NCBI RefSeq assembly: GCF_035083965.1
Contig: NC_089738.1
Coordinates: 8,458,734 to 8,522,733 of the forward strand
DNA from: Branchiostoma lanceolatum
Lineage: Eukaryota > Chordata > Leptocardii > Amphioxiformes > Branchiostomatidae
Length of the DNA: 64,000 nucleotides
Direction of reading: 5' to 3'
The notes beneath the pieces are model-generated. The model was not told the origin of the DNA. It worked only from the letters and a program-made list of their open reading frames with translations, and ran no database searches. Below are positions 10,701 through 22,418 of the stretch, in pieces. The position numbers and the translations under genes are program-made. Positions within the stretch are counted from its first letter, which is position 1, and each line of letters opens with the position of its first letter.

Positions 10701-12493
10701 TGGCTCTGTGCGGGCGGCATGTGATAGGTATCTGGAGGGCAGTTCACTGCCTTCCGTAGAACACGACGTTTTGGACGGAGTTCCGTGCATTTGCGTAACC
10801 TGCTCCACAGTATGGACAACACGTCTATCGGACCACTATACGATATCTTCCACTTGGAGAGCACCAGCATTACGAACCAGTAAACTGCGAGAACACCGAA
10901 CCCAATGCTGAGATACAAGATCTTGGTTTTGTTTAAATCTACCCAAGACTCCATCGCAACCGTGTACGCAACTCCTCCGAAAACGACCAAAGCCCAAGTG
11001 ATTAAAGGTACAATCGGCATGAAGTTTGTCACGATCTTCTTCCTTCCGCTGGTTCCCCACCCGGTTTTGTTGATGGTTAGGATTGCCCAAAATTTGATGG
11101 GAACCAGGCTGGTCATGTAGAGGAACGAGTACATGGAGGTGTACATCATAACAGCATCCCCGCGCAAGAAGCTAGCGTAGATGGACTTAAGGATCCCGAC
11201 TATCTGTATGACCAGAAGCGCGAGGATGATGTTCCAGAGGACGCCGCTGTAAAAGAGGCGGACTACAGTGATGGTGACCAACAAAGGGAAAGTTGTTGTC
11301 ACCACGGCTTCGTACGCCATCCACAGGTGATGCTTGTGGAACCACATGGCGTTGTACAACAGTTCGCGAAAGTACGACTTTGTCCAGCGGGTCTGCTGGT
11401 TGAGCCAGCGGAGATACTGCGCGGGAGTCTCGGTGTACGCGAAGGAGCGGACCGTGTATCTTGTGCCGTAGCCGAGGCTGAGGATTCGATTCGTGAGGTG
11501 GCGGTCGTCGCCGAAGGTGCACCGGGTTCCGAGGAAGGTTTGTTTGTACCAATCGTCGACGAAGCCTTGGAGAAGATCGTTGCGATACAGACCGAGAGGC
11601 CCGCTGATGCAGCCAACACAGTTGAAGTAGGACTGACAGGCGCGCTCGATGTTGAAGGCCATCCAGTAGCGTAGACTACTGAGGAAGGAGATCCACGAGT
11701 CCGAAGGATTCCAGATTCGCAGCTCGCCTCCTACAGCTCCAATGGACTCGTCTGCATCCAGAATCTTCGCCATCTCCCTCGTGCATTGTGGGTCTAACAT
11801 GGTGTCTGAGTCACAGACCTGGATATAGTCCACGGTGTTTCCCAGAGCTTTAAACGCCGTGTACATGACCTCCCTCTTCCCTCCCCACTTCTGCATCACA
11901 CAAACGTAACGGTTGTTCTGTATCGTCTCCTCCAAAGCTCTATTCGTGCTGTGTACTACGTTTGGACCCCCACTTTTCTCAGTCTTTACTTCAGAACTTG
12001 GTTTGCCCAAGTTTGTCAGCTTTAACTGGACTTTAAGAGGGACCTTTACGTGATAGTTCTGTTGACTGACACACGTTTCTGCCTCCTCGCCAAAAACTCC
12101 CATAAATATCTCCCTCATGTAGAGATCATCCTTCTTATTCCCGTCTATAACCATAATGACCTTGAGATCCGGGTAGTCAATGTCGCGTGCGGATTCAAGA
12201 CACTTGCGCAGAAGGAACGGGTCTTCTTGATATGCTGAGATGCACAAAGCGACTTTCTTGTTCTTACAGTCGGGCAGATTCTCCGTTCTACTCCTTCGAT
12301 TCTCAAGAAGAGCGAAGACGCTTTGCATGATGAGATGGAAGAACAAGATGGCGCCGTACAGCCCGAATGACAGGTAACCGTCGGCGGTGTAGATAAAGCG
12401 GAGACCGTAGGCGTACGCCACGATCAGCCCACCTGAGAGAAGTACACAGAACCATGTAGTCAGGATGATGCGGGCTACCTGCTGGCACTGCAT
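10679..12493 (-). CDS. HAS: Hyaluronan synthase, single coding exon, 604 aa
   Basis: This is a membrane glycosyltransferase family 2 enzyme that polymerises UDP-glucuronate and UDP-N-acetylglucosamine into hyaluronan and exports it at the plasma membrane. Visible signatures are VIDGN near residue 115, CDSDTMLD (DxD) at about 227-234, ISGPLG near 296, GDDRHLT near 328, the QQTRW acceptor/processivity motif near 366 and WGTSGRK near 479. Two membrane helices precede the catalytic region and a cluster follows it. The start is MQCQQVAR at 12493, because a good acceptor (TTTGCAG) ends exactly before this ATG and the residues align with the start of vertebrate HAS2; an ATG 36 bp upstream would lie in the intron. 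A 5' non-coding exon is therefore implied. At 604 aa it exceeds the ~550 of vertebrate HAS2, with extra residues around 140-195 and a longer tail. Paralogue assignment to HAS1, 2 or 3 is not justified. Confidence 0.95.
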   Translation of the reverse strand: MQCQQVARIILTTWFCVLLSGGLIVAYAYGLRFIYTADGYLSFGLYGAILFFHLIMQSVFALLENRRSRTENLPDCKNKKVALCISAYQEDPFLLRKCLESARDIDYPDLKVIMVIDGNKKDDLYMREIFMGVFGEEAETCVSQQNYHVKVPLKVQLKLTNLGKPSSEVKTEKSGGPNVVHSTNRALEETIQNNRYVCVMQKWGGKREVMYTAFKALGNTVDYIQVCDSDTMLDPQCTREMAKILDADESIGAVGGELRIWNPSDSWISFLSSLRYWMAFNIERACQSYFNCVGCISGPLGLYRNDLLQGFVDDWYKQTFLGTRCTFGDDRHLTNRILSLGYGTRYTVRSFAYTETPAQYLRWLNQQTRWTKSYFRELLYNAMWFHKHHLWMAYEAVVTTTFPLLVTITVVRLFYSGVLWNIILALLVIQIVGILKSIYASFLRGDAVMMYTSMYSFLYMTSLVPIKFWAILTINKTGWGTSGRKKIVTNFMPIVPLITWALVVFGGVAYTVAMESWVDLNKTKILYLSIGFGVLAVYWFVMLVLSKWKISYSGPIDVLSILWSRLRKCTELRPKRRVLRKAVNCPPDTYHMPPAQSQPEDCNV

Positions 12494-12732
12494 CTGCAAA
12501 TGGTACAAAGAAAAACAGTTTCCCATCAAGAAGATGCACTATAGAACTATTGGTGCCTAAGGTTAGTTGTCTGAAAGATGAGGTGTTTTTATACAGGGAA
12601 GGCCATGGACATAAATGATAGTGAGATGGTAAAACTGAACGAATACGTCAACATGATGACACAATATGATACTCTCTCATATCTAAGATATATTTTTCAA
12701 CGTAATCAGCTTCAAAACATATTACTCTTATT

Positions 12733-14020
12733 AGACGTGACAAGTATATGGTTAAGGCATCACGTATGGTAATGTACAGTACTTTGTATTTTCTTTACAG
12801 GTCATCTTGTCAGTCCGCGTCCTTGCCTTTCAACCTGGTAACAGACATACACAAGTTTTGCGTGACTGGAAAATTTCTACATTCCACGAGGTACAATGAT
12901 GGTGGCCTATATTTACTACCAACTGTCACAGTTGTAAATTAAGCAAGCATTTTCTTCGTGCATGTTCTGTTTTCTTAAAGGGAGGTGTGTGATAAATTCT
13001 CTATTGTTGCCAGGTTGTCTTGAAATCGTGTTACTGTCAAAAGAACGTAGATTGTGTGAGGCATTGTTACCTATTTAGTAAGCTAATGACACAAGGGAAG
13101 TCAACTCAAAGTGAGTTGGTAGAACTGGTTATATCTACCATGATGGTATACATAATACTTAATACTGTTTCACTTAAAGACCACACTCTTAGCAGACGTA
13201 CGCGTGTCAAGTATAAGATTACGGCATCACGCATGGTATATTTATGATACTTTGTCTCTTTTTTACAGAGCATATCCTCAGTCTGCGTCCTTGCCCTTCA
13301 ACTTGGTAACAGATTCAAAAGCGTCGCTGGAAAACGTGTAAATTCCGAGAGGGACAATGATGGTGGCCTATATTTACTACCAATTGTCACAGTTGTAACT
13401 TAAACCATCCTTTTGTTCGTGCATACCTCTGAAAGACATGTTGTATTTACTCAAACGGAGGTATGCGATACATTCTGTATTGCTGTTGTTAGGTTGTCTT
13501 GAGAGCGTGTTAGTTTCAAAAGAACGTAGATTGCGTGACGCATTGTTTAAACAGGTTGTTACATAAGCTCATGCCACAATTTAAGTCAACTCATAGTGAG
13601 TTGGTAGAACTGGTAATATATAAATGAAAACGTCGCCATTATGGTATACATAATACTTATTAATCGTCCACTTCAAGACCACAATCTTAGCAGACGTGTG
13701 AAGTATAAGGTTAAGGCATCACGTGTAAGTATGGTAATGAATTATAGTTTTTCTTATGGGTCATCTTGTCAGTCTGTGTCCTTGCCTTTTGACGGTAACA
13801 GATACACAAGGTTTGCGTGACTGGCAAATGTGTACATTCTGCGAGGTACAATGACGGTGGCCTAATCTTCTATCCATTGTTATAGTTGTCAATCAATCAA
13901 GCAATGCGTTTGTTCTTGCGTGCTCTAGTAAGACATGTCGGTAGTTTCTAAGAGGGAGGTAAGTGATAAATTCCCGTTTTGATTTCAAAAGAACCTATAG
14001 CTACATGTAGGTTGCGTGAT
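12733..14020. repeat. Three tandem ~480-bp repeats
   Basis: The landmark GGCATCACG recurs near 12755, 13223 and 13715. Each copy also contains a CTTGCC(T/C)TT block followed by GGTAACAGA, a GGTGGCCTA block, and where preserved AAAAGAACGTAGATTG. The spacing is about 470 and 490 bp and the copies are diverged. They lie upstream of the synthase coding exon. Confidence 0.8.
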
Positions 14021-14989
14021 GCGTAACTCATGAACTTCTCACCTTCATGACTACACTGTCTATCGCCTCAAAAGTCATGCCCTGAACAAAGTGGCATAAT
14101 TACAGAGGATTTCACCCCAAACTGAAGTGTGCGAAACAATTTGATGATGCAACACTCAAACCAACGAGATCAAACAAAAGTACATACCTTGTTTTTCTAT
14201 TCAACATGTAAAACACCGCTGTGGCATGTATCAGCAAGATCAGATGTATCAGAAAGATGTAGCCGCATAGTTCCCGTTTAGAACTTTATTCCAGCACACA
14301 CCGACTAGTTTCGCCTTATGTATGGCTTTTTTAAGGATCAGAGCTCGAATGAGCACAAGTACAGTGTGTTCTGGTTTTTATAGGCCATGTGCAATGTGCC
14401 CTTGGTGGCTTATACCAAATCACAGTTCAGGAAATATCAGGTAGCGCACTCTGTTCTGCTAGTTCGAAATGCACTGGCCACATGACCTCACTTGAATGGA
14501 TGACTTCACCTATTGTTCTACAGCAAAAGTACATACCTTGTACATATTTTTCTCGTTGACATGTCAAACATTGTTGTGAAATGTATAAAAAAGATTGTAC
14601 GTATATGTCACCTATAGATGTAATTTCAGATGGTCTTTAATTCACACCATCACTTTCTTTTACTTTAGTTTTTGATAGGTCGAAAGCGACACAACACATT
14701 CGGCTCATCATAGATTAAGTCCAATGCATGATGAACATAAATTTGAAGTCACTGTCTCGTACTGCTATCGAATTGCTTCTCGTTCCATCATTCATTACAA
14801 AAGACTGACGACCAGGCGAGATCTGTCCTTGGCTTGAAAATTAGTCACTTGTGTCGTTAGTCATTCTGCCCCTGCATGACAGAATAATGGAAGCAGCAAC
14901 AAAAAGATCAGACGAAGATAAAGATCTACTTCACCATGTGGACAACCCTGACCTTTTGTTGTCCTATAAGGCCCAGCAGCAGGAGTACA

Positions 14990-15265
14990 AAAAAAGTTCA
15001 AGTATCCCAGACGTCTTAATAAGATGCATAGGGGTGGCGCCCTTCTCCATTTGTGCAGCCCTTGGGCTACACATTTGTGCAAGTCACTACCGCAGGGGGC
15101 TGGTCCGCTGGTAGTGATATGTGTTTAACTTCTATACTCTTTTCCAAATGCTGAGTGCTAAGCAGAGAAAGCAGTATGTAACATTTGTTGGTTTTTGGTT
15201 TTACCCGGTCGAACTCACGGCCGGCTACTGCGTGCTAGGCGAACACTCTACCCACTAGGCCATTA
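14990..15265 (-). mobile_element. tRNA-derived SINE, family B, minus orientation
   Basis: The complement contains a tRNA-like head (CCTAGTGGGTAGAGTG for box A, GAGTTCGACC-like box B). The body shares GGACTAGCCCCCTGC-type and ACTGCTTTCTCTGCT blocks with copies at 51222-51526 and about 61680-61993. It has no coding. Confidence 0.65.
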
Positions 15266-16781
15266 CACCAGTTCAAAGCAACAACTGTATTAATGTTAAA
15301 GACCCCAGTAAAACTATATAAATACGGGATTATGTAAACTATAGCCTTCAGTATGCGTCTGACAGCCGTACAGTGCACATCAGTGGTGGCCTGGCTGAGA
15401 AAGTTTACCATGTACAAGTTACTCTTCAAGTCATGTTTGAATTCTATAGATAACATATAAGAATTTGAAGTATGGCTACACGTAAAGAAGTTAGCTTGAA
15501 GGACAGTTAGCCAAGAAATAAAGTAATGACAACACTGGCTTGCAATTTAGTTTGAGACATTGGCTAGCAGTTATATGTACTGTTCTACAGAGCCCTATTC
15601 TATGCTGGTTACAACAACAAGAAGACGCAAAAAATCCCAAGTCATATTTCTAGACACACAACCTAGGCTAATTTTGGGAAGACATTGGAAATTTATATCC
15701 ATTTAGACACTCTAACACAACGTTGACAGGGTCGATTTGAAAGTTTGAAAATTTGAACAAGGTTGGCTTCCCCCAAACTGAAAGTTGTAGATAGCATTGT
15801 CTTGATTATCCAAGGGATCTTATCTGATTGAAACTTCCTTGGATTATGTGACTTTTTGATAGATATCTGGGCCATTCTGCATGGTTTGATACTGTTCATA
15901 GAAAAACCAGTACAGAAAAAAGTTTGAATTCTCTGACAGTTATTATGGTAATCTGTCCCTGCTATTGTCCCAGGCTGGCAGACATCTAATCCTTTTATGA
16001 ATTTATGTGGTTATGGGGGATTAATCCAGCCCTCAACCTGCTGGGCAGCTCACAGTAGGAGCACTCCCTTTACGACTTCCCCAGGGCAAGGTTTTGGTTC
16101 CTTTAAGTGCGACTGATTGATATTTGTCCTGAGAAGGAAAGTTATCATAACTGTGAGGATGTATTCGATACTTTTCTACAATGTACGTGTACGTCTTCGC
16201 GTATGAAGTTTTGTTACGTTAACCCTTGTCCTGCTGGATTTCCAGAGCAAAAAAAAATTCTCCCTACTGTTGAAGTGCCCAGACACCTTTGAAACAAAGG
16301 TACTAGTTTGATGTTGCTCATTTTTAAGTACTTCGCTTCACTAAAACCGCGCGTGTGCAAGGTACACATTCTAGAAATACCCTCAACCCGACAATTGTGA
16401 GGGCTAGCATACAGAACAAGCATGTTCAAACCGACAATTGTCGGGATCAGGAGGACTAGCTTCATTGCACCACGAATGAACTTCAAATTTACTCTCTCTC
16501 TCTCTGGTTCTGTAGTGGGTTTGCGACAAACCGACCCTAGCCTATGAGTGTCTTTCAAAGTTGAACCTCAAGTTCAACTTGAAGTATGTTGGCATTTCTC
16601 CGAGTTCTTCAATTTCAATCCCACGCGGCTTGGTGAAATATAGGTTGTGCCCACGCATTGTTGGTCGTACAAAAAACGTTCCAACAACACGATGTTAACG
16701 TGTGTACATGAGAAAGAGGCGTGTCGGCCCATAATGAGCTTCTGACGTGCCCCCCAAGACAAAACACATGAGTGGCATCTA

Positions 16782-17860
16782 ACGTTGGGTAACATAAATT
16801 CGTGGGGTACTTAAATTCGCGATTTTTCGAAAACGGGGTATTTAGGGATATGTGCTAGATGCAACATCAGTAATACCGCTAGAAGTGCAAACTTGACAGA
16901 CTAACGTATTCAGAACGCTGTCTGAAAAGCTTCGATAAGCATGCATTAGAAGTTGACGAGGACAAAAACTCTCGGTCCCTTATTGGAACAGTCTGAGGGC
17001 TTCGTGGGAGAATCACACTACATCGTTGTCGGCTGGTTTATAAGACAAATGTCACATCCGCTTCCTGCTAAACACAATCATTTACAAGACAACTTATTTT
17101 CTTAAAATTGCTGACCTGCAAATGGACTCTAAGTGTGATCAATCATCAAAACCCCTCTTTGTTGCTACAACCTACGGCACGTGTATTTTCCCGCCGCCAT
17201 ATCATTACCCAGAATCCTGTTGTCAAGCAGACGACAAAGGTTTGTGAGGAACACTTTTTTGTCTAAATGTTGCGTGTGATTGTGGACTGAGGACGATATT
17301 TTCCTCAAAGTGTGCTCCTAACACAACAAGGAATACATGGACATAGTAGTATTATCAATGCTACGGCATCCGGCTAACTTGCCATGAATAATGTACACGT
17401 TGCCATGACGGTGGATGTCGACTTTGACGTTCTATAGCTACCGACTCAACACACGGGTTGTTCCCGTAGGCCTGATGTGTGCGGTACGGCCGTTTTTTCG
17501 TGTATTTTTTTACTTGGACACGTCTATATCCATAGCACTCTCCTCAAGCCAAGGATGGAACGAATAGCTGCTGTATAAAATGTAATTAGCGGTAAGATAT
17601 TCAAGACGAATCTTCTCTCCCGAATTAATGTTCACCCCTGTCCGACAGCACCGTCATTGTGCGTGCGGCGGACGGTAGTTTCAAGTTGAAATATTATGGT
17701 GTCAGCATGACTAGAGACAAAATCTACCATATATATGATTAGTGCAAAGATAGTACATGATACTGACAGAATAATAGAAAAAAAGGATGGTTTATTGTTC
17801 TGCTAGATAGATTTCAGTCAATCATCATCGGAAAAATCCCGAATTTATGTTACCCAATGT
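16782..17860. mobile_element. Non-autonomous inverted-repeat transposon, 1.08 kb
   Basis: The left end reads ACGTTGGGTAACATAAATTC and the right end is its near-perfect reverse complement. TA dinucleotides flank both ends (16780-16781 and 17861-17862), as expected for a Tc1/mariner-type target duplication. No transposase frame was found inside. Confidence 0.65.
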
Positions 17861-17874
17861 TACGTACACTGAGT

Positions 17875-18393
17875 TCTATTTGACCCTTCTATCAGTGTTT
17901 GAATCTGAAGGCAAATCCTTGACCCAAAACGCACCCTACCTTCTCAGAATCTACCAACGAACTGTCTTTCGTAAAGGAAAGCTGGTAAGAATTTTGTTTC
18001 GTCGACCAAGATATCAACAAACTCATAAGTTCAGTGCTAAATGATCTGGAGGCCGGATATACAGAGCAACCTAACCTAGCTAGAGCATAGTGAACTAGAC
18101 CTTTAGATCAGGGCAACCTAGCCTATAACCAGGGCAAAAATGAGATCCTTAACGCTGACTGGTCAATATCTTAAACTCGCGTTAGAGCGCCCTGTACTAG
18201 GGAGGCACAGAAAAAGTCGAAACCGGTCGAATTCCGTGTCAGCGCTGTCATTGTCCCAGAGCTACGAATGAAATTTTAATCAGTGTTTTGTATCTGAAGA
18301 TAAAAAGCCTTGACCCAAAACGCTCCCTACTTTCTCAGAATTCACTAGCGATCTGTCGTCCCTAAAAAGAATTTTGTGTCGTCGACCAAGCTG
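17875..18393 (+). repeat. Direct duplication of a ~130-bp block
   Basis: The blocks near 17875-18010 and 18273-18393 share TTGACCCAAAACGC, CTTTCTCAGAAT-like and GTCGTCGACCAAG stretches, with a spacing of about 398 bp. The function is unknown. Confidence 0.6.
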
Positions 18394-21300
18394 TTTTTTA
18401 GTCTTAACACAATAGGAGCGATTCCTGACACACGTAGTTATACAGTAACGTGTATAAAAGCCGTTACAGAAATTAGTCTCCGTCAGGCCTACGGGGGTAC
18501 GGGGGTACGGATGAATTCGGCACTAAAGGGGGAATAATTGGTCAGGACAGTCAGTCCACGGGAAGGCCAACAGTTCCCCCTCCGCCGACCAATGAAACCC
18601 TTTGGTGGCTAAACTACCATGGTAAATTATTTTCTCTATGGACAGTGTAGTTAGTCTGGTAGAGACTGCACAGAAATGGTGACTAAAGATAATGTGCTCA
18701 GTGAGTGAGGTGAAGAGTTCAGTGACACCTTCCAAATCTGGCTCGACAAGTTATGACCTGGCCGGCAAAGGTTCTTGCCCCGTGCCAATCGATCATAGTC
18801 CGACAGGTTACGCCATGTTTCTTGCCCCGACGCGACCCCTTTCCCGGACAATGACTCGAAACAAAAACTCTACAGTGACAGTAGTCTTCATAGTTACATT
18901 CTATCATCAAGTTTGATCAAATTTGACGCGTATTTCTTGTCGTAACGCGAGGCAAACAGAATTTTTAGGCCGTCAGGTCACGTCTTGTTTCTTACCACGT
19001 CGCAAGACGGACATTGTAGTTACTTCAATGAAAAGTCTAAATAATACTGAGTGAATGAAGACCTTCATTGTGAACATATACCCACTGGATGATGCAAAGC
19101 AACATCTCTACTAATATTAATGACAACAAACTTTACAGCTGCTTTTTATCATCATGTTAATAGATAGAATTACATGCTATAAAGGCAGGTAATGGCTCGT
19201 TAAGTAAACACATATAATCTGTCCTCACGGCAGGTAAACAATTACCAGGAGTACAAGTTACGACATGTTTCCTGCCCTGTTATGGTGTGCTACCTTTTTC
19301 GTAGCCTGATAACCATACCATCGGGAGCTCCCTGGTATCTCTACGGTGCAGGGGGTGATGCTTGCCCGCCCAGGCAGGTTAGTGCGCACGGGGGTACTGT
19401 TACAGACTTGGCTTAACTCGATATGCCAGCTAAAAAGACGGAATGACAGAAACAGGCCAAAATAGCAGACTGGGCCCGGTAGAGCACCCCTAATAGACTA
19501 CCTGTAGAAACCTTTTTCGATAAAGTGAGAGCGCAGAACAACGATTCTATCTTCTATGGTGACGGTCTCTTTTCAGGCACTTTTTGTCGCCATAAACGTT
19601 AATAATAGTATGGTTTGAAGCCACTTAATCATACCTCATTATCACCTGCAACAATATTTTTCATTTTTTTTTCAGTCGTCAGGGGAAGTAAACAGGTCTT
19701 CTATAAACCCTTGAAATTAGTCTTCTTTGTCATGTTGTCTTTTTAGTACGTCATGCTACAATATTTCAGCATCCTGCAACCAGATGAGGGCTAAGAGTTC
19801 AAACATGGCTAAAGGCATATTCAGACAACGCCTATTTAAAAGATCGTTTAGTAGATGTCCTGTTAACGAAAATATCCTACATTTTATATAATTCCGTGCC
19901 GTTAGCTAGTCACCCATTTCTGTAAACTTTGTGAACGAAGGTTCCAATATGCCTTCCCTGACCCAGGCGTACTTGCTAATTCTATTATGAATGCACAGGT
20001 AACCAGTTGTAATGTGTTTTGTAAGTGTCCCACTGTCTGTGGCACATGATAGCTTCAGGGCTCGCCTGTTAGACGAGTACGTTGGACACACTACCAACTG
20101 GATTTCCATTAAACGGACGTTTTGGGGACCTCACACCAAATGTGGGGTGAAAGGGAGAGAAAAGTCACTCTTTTGAACCCACTTTTTACTCCTTGGGTCC
20201 AGGTAAAATGGGGTATGGACCCCCAAGACGTCCATTTAACCCAAGTTCAGTTGGTAGTGACAACAGATAGTTGCCCGGCATTCATAGATATCAAGTTGCC
20301 GTAGTTTACGTTGGGTGTTGTTTGATAGTTTACCTAAAAAGTACTACCGTGTAATTACATCCAAAGTGTTGCCTGTTCCGTGAACGTGACACAAACTCTC
20401 TATCCTACAACAGACCAACACGTACACAATACTGGGTGTACTTTTCCTTTTCTCTAATTGCTGAAGATTTCAAACGATAAACACCATACGCCAAATGTAC
20501 ATGTATCTCCTTATAAGACGAAGAACGTACCTTTGTATACAGCTATGACACCTGTTGAGCAAAGACGCGCAGCTACATGTAGCCAACAAGCCCCCACCGG
20601 CACTAAAGGCGAGCTTCACCCCCTACTGGTGCTGTACCTGTATAGCCCTGCAAGTAACTGAACAACGATTCGGTCTACAGGTTGTTAAGAAACTTTCCCT
20701 TCGTGCCCTGAGGCGACTGTGTGTGCTAACACGTGTGGCATGGGTCACGGCCCTCACGGGTGACCAGTTCACTTTCGCTGAAGGCTGGATTATTATGTGA
20801 GTTACCATGGCGCTGCAAGCCTTACTGTATGTAACATTTAGACCTTTAGCAATGTTGAGATGAAATGCTTACAAGAGTGTAACGCTTAGACCACGAGATC
20901 TGTTAACATATCCATCTAAAACAATCAAACTCTAAACTTGACTGAACACCGATGATTACATTGGCGAGCTTGGTGTAGCATTCCAGGAGTACAAAATGTA
21001 GCCCTTCTCACGCAACACACTGCAAGACTAGCATCACCGCAGAAACAAAGATCTAGAACCAACAAAGCTCACGGACATACTACAATGAGCGCATTAGATG
21101 GATAAAAACATAGGCTTTGTCAGCACTCCAAAGAACAAGAAGGATATTGATTGTGTTTTTGGTACCGTTTGTCTGTCTGTGTCTCTCTCTGTATGTTTGT
21201 CACTATGTGTGTGTGTGTGTGCGTGTGTATGTCTGACTCTGGGCCCATATTAGCTTGTTCTGGAACTGCAGGGGAGTTTTTGTTAAAACCTTTGAAAGAG

Positions 21301-22418
21301 AATAACTCAAGATAGGTCTGATTGATCATCCGTCAATTTCGGTACCTAGGTAGCTTAAGTGATGATTGACATAAAAGGATAAAAACAAAACTGTTTCCCC
21401 AAGTAAAACTGTTCTCCATGAAAAATTGTCCCCGATGAAAAATTGTCCTCCATGCAAGTGTAATATGATTCTGGGTGGGCAGACGAACCACAATGTAGAA
21501 TGCTCAAATAAGACATGCTTCAGACGGAACATTTCATTTGCATATCTTTAATGTAACCACAAACATTTTAGGTCCTACACATAATGTCTGGATACAGTTC
21601 ATATTTGTAACAATCCAGTTAATCATTTCAGAAAAAAATACAACTTAGTGATAAATCTATGATATGCATTATGGAAAAGTCTATGATATGCGTTATGTTC
21701 AACAGAATCTATTGCAAAATATACATACAAGTTCCTGACATAACAAGGGAAAAAATACAAACTTCATCAGCTCCAATATACTACGTAAACAGTACTATAA
21801 TGTGATATAATGTCATGGTTCTTAACAAATATGCAGAGTCTTTTGGCAAGAGAAAATAAAAAGCACCATTAAAGAAAAGATATCTATTCCTTGCAAATGA
21901 AATATTTGAGTTTGATTTTGATTTCTAACCACTTTAAGTTGAGAGCAAGTGGTATCAAAAACAAAATTGATGAATTATTGGATTTTATCCAAGCATACTC
22001 TCCATTACATGACAGTACATACATGTATGTCTTGTAAAAGAGAAGGAAATCATCTGACATAGTGATCTTTTGACAGTGCCATGTTTGCAGAGAAATTCGT
22101 ATCAATATGAAATATGTAACATAAATGCACAGGATGTAAAAGTTTAGGGGCATCATGTTTAATGGATGCCAACAAGTAAGTCTTTTTATTACGCGGGTTG
22201 ATTAATAAGTTTACGGACTCACTCAAAAGTGCACAACTCAAATCATACTATACGCATGATTATGCCCCGAAATTTGAGTTGTGTACATTATTTCCAGGTG
22301 AGGCCAAGAACTTATTCTATCACCCCTCGTACTACTAAGCCCATGTGTAACTCCTGAGAAACATAGTCACTGTGGTTTTCTGCTAATCTCCAAGCAGATG
22401 TAAGTCAGACTGCCTGTG

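Larger units (their letters stand above)
12494..22418. other. Upstream DNA of the hyaluronan synthase gene
   Basis: The implied 5' non-coding exon and promoter of the synthase should lie here but could not be placed. The region holds a triplicated ~480-bp repeat at 12733-14020, a SINE at about 14990-15265, a 1.08-kb inverted-repeat element at 16782-17860 and a duplicated block near 17875 and 18273. I see no supported gene from 18.4 to 22.4 kb. Confidence 0.5.

Noticed and set aside
12494-12529. 12-residue N-terminal extension of hyaluronan synthase
   Set aside because: It lies upstream of a strong acceptor that ends at the ATG of MQCQQ, which aligns with vertebrate HAS starts.
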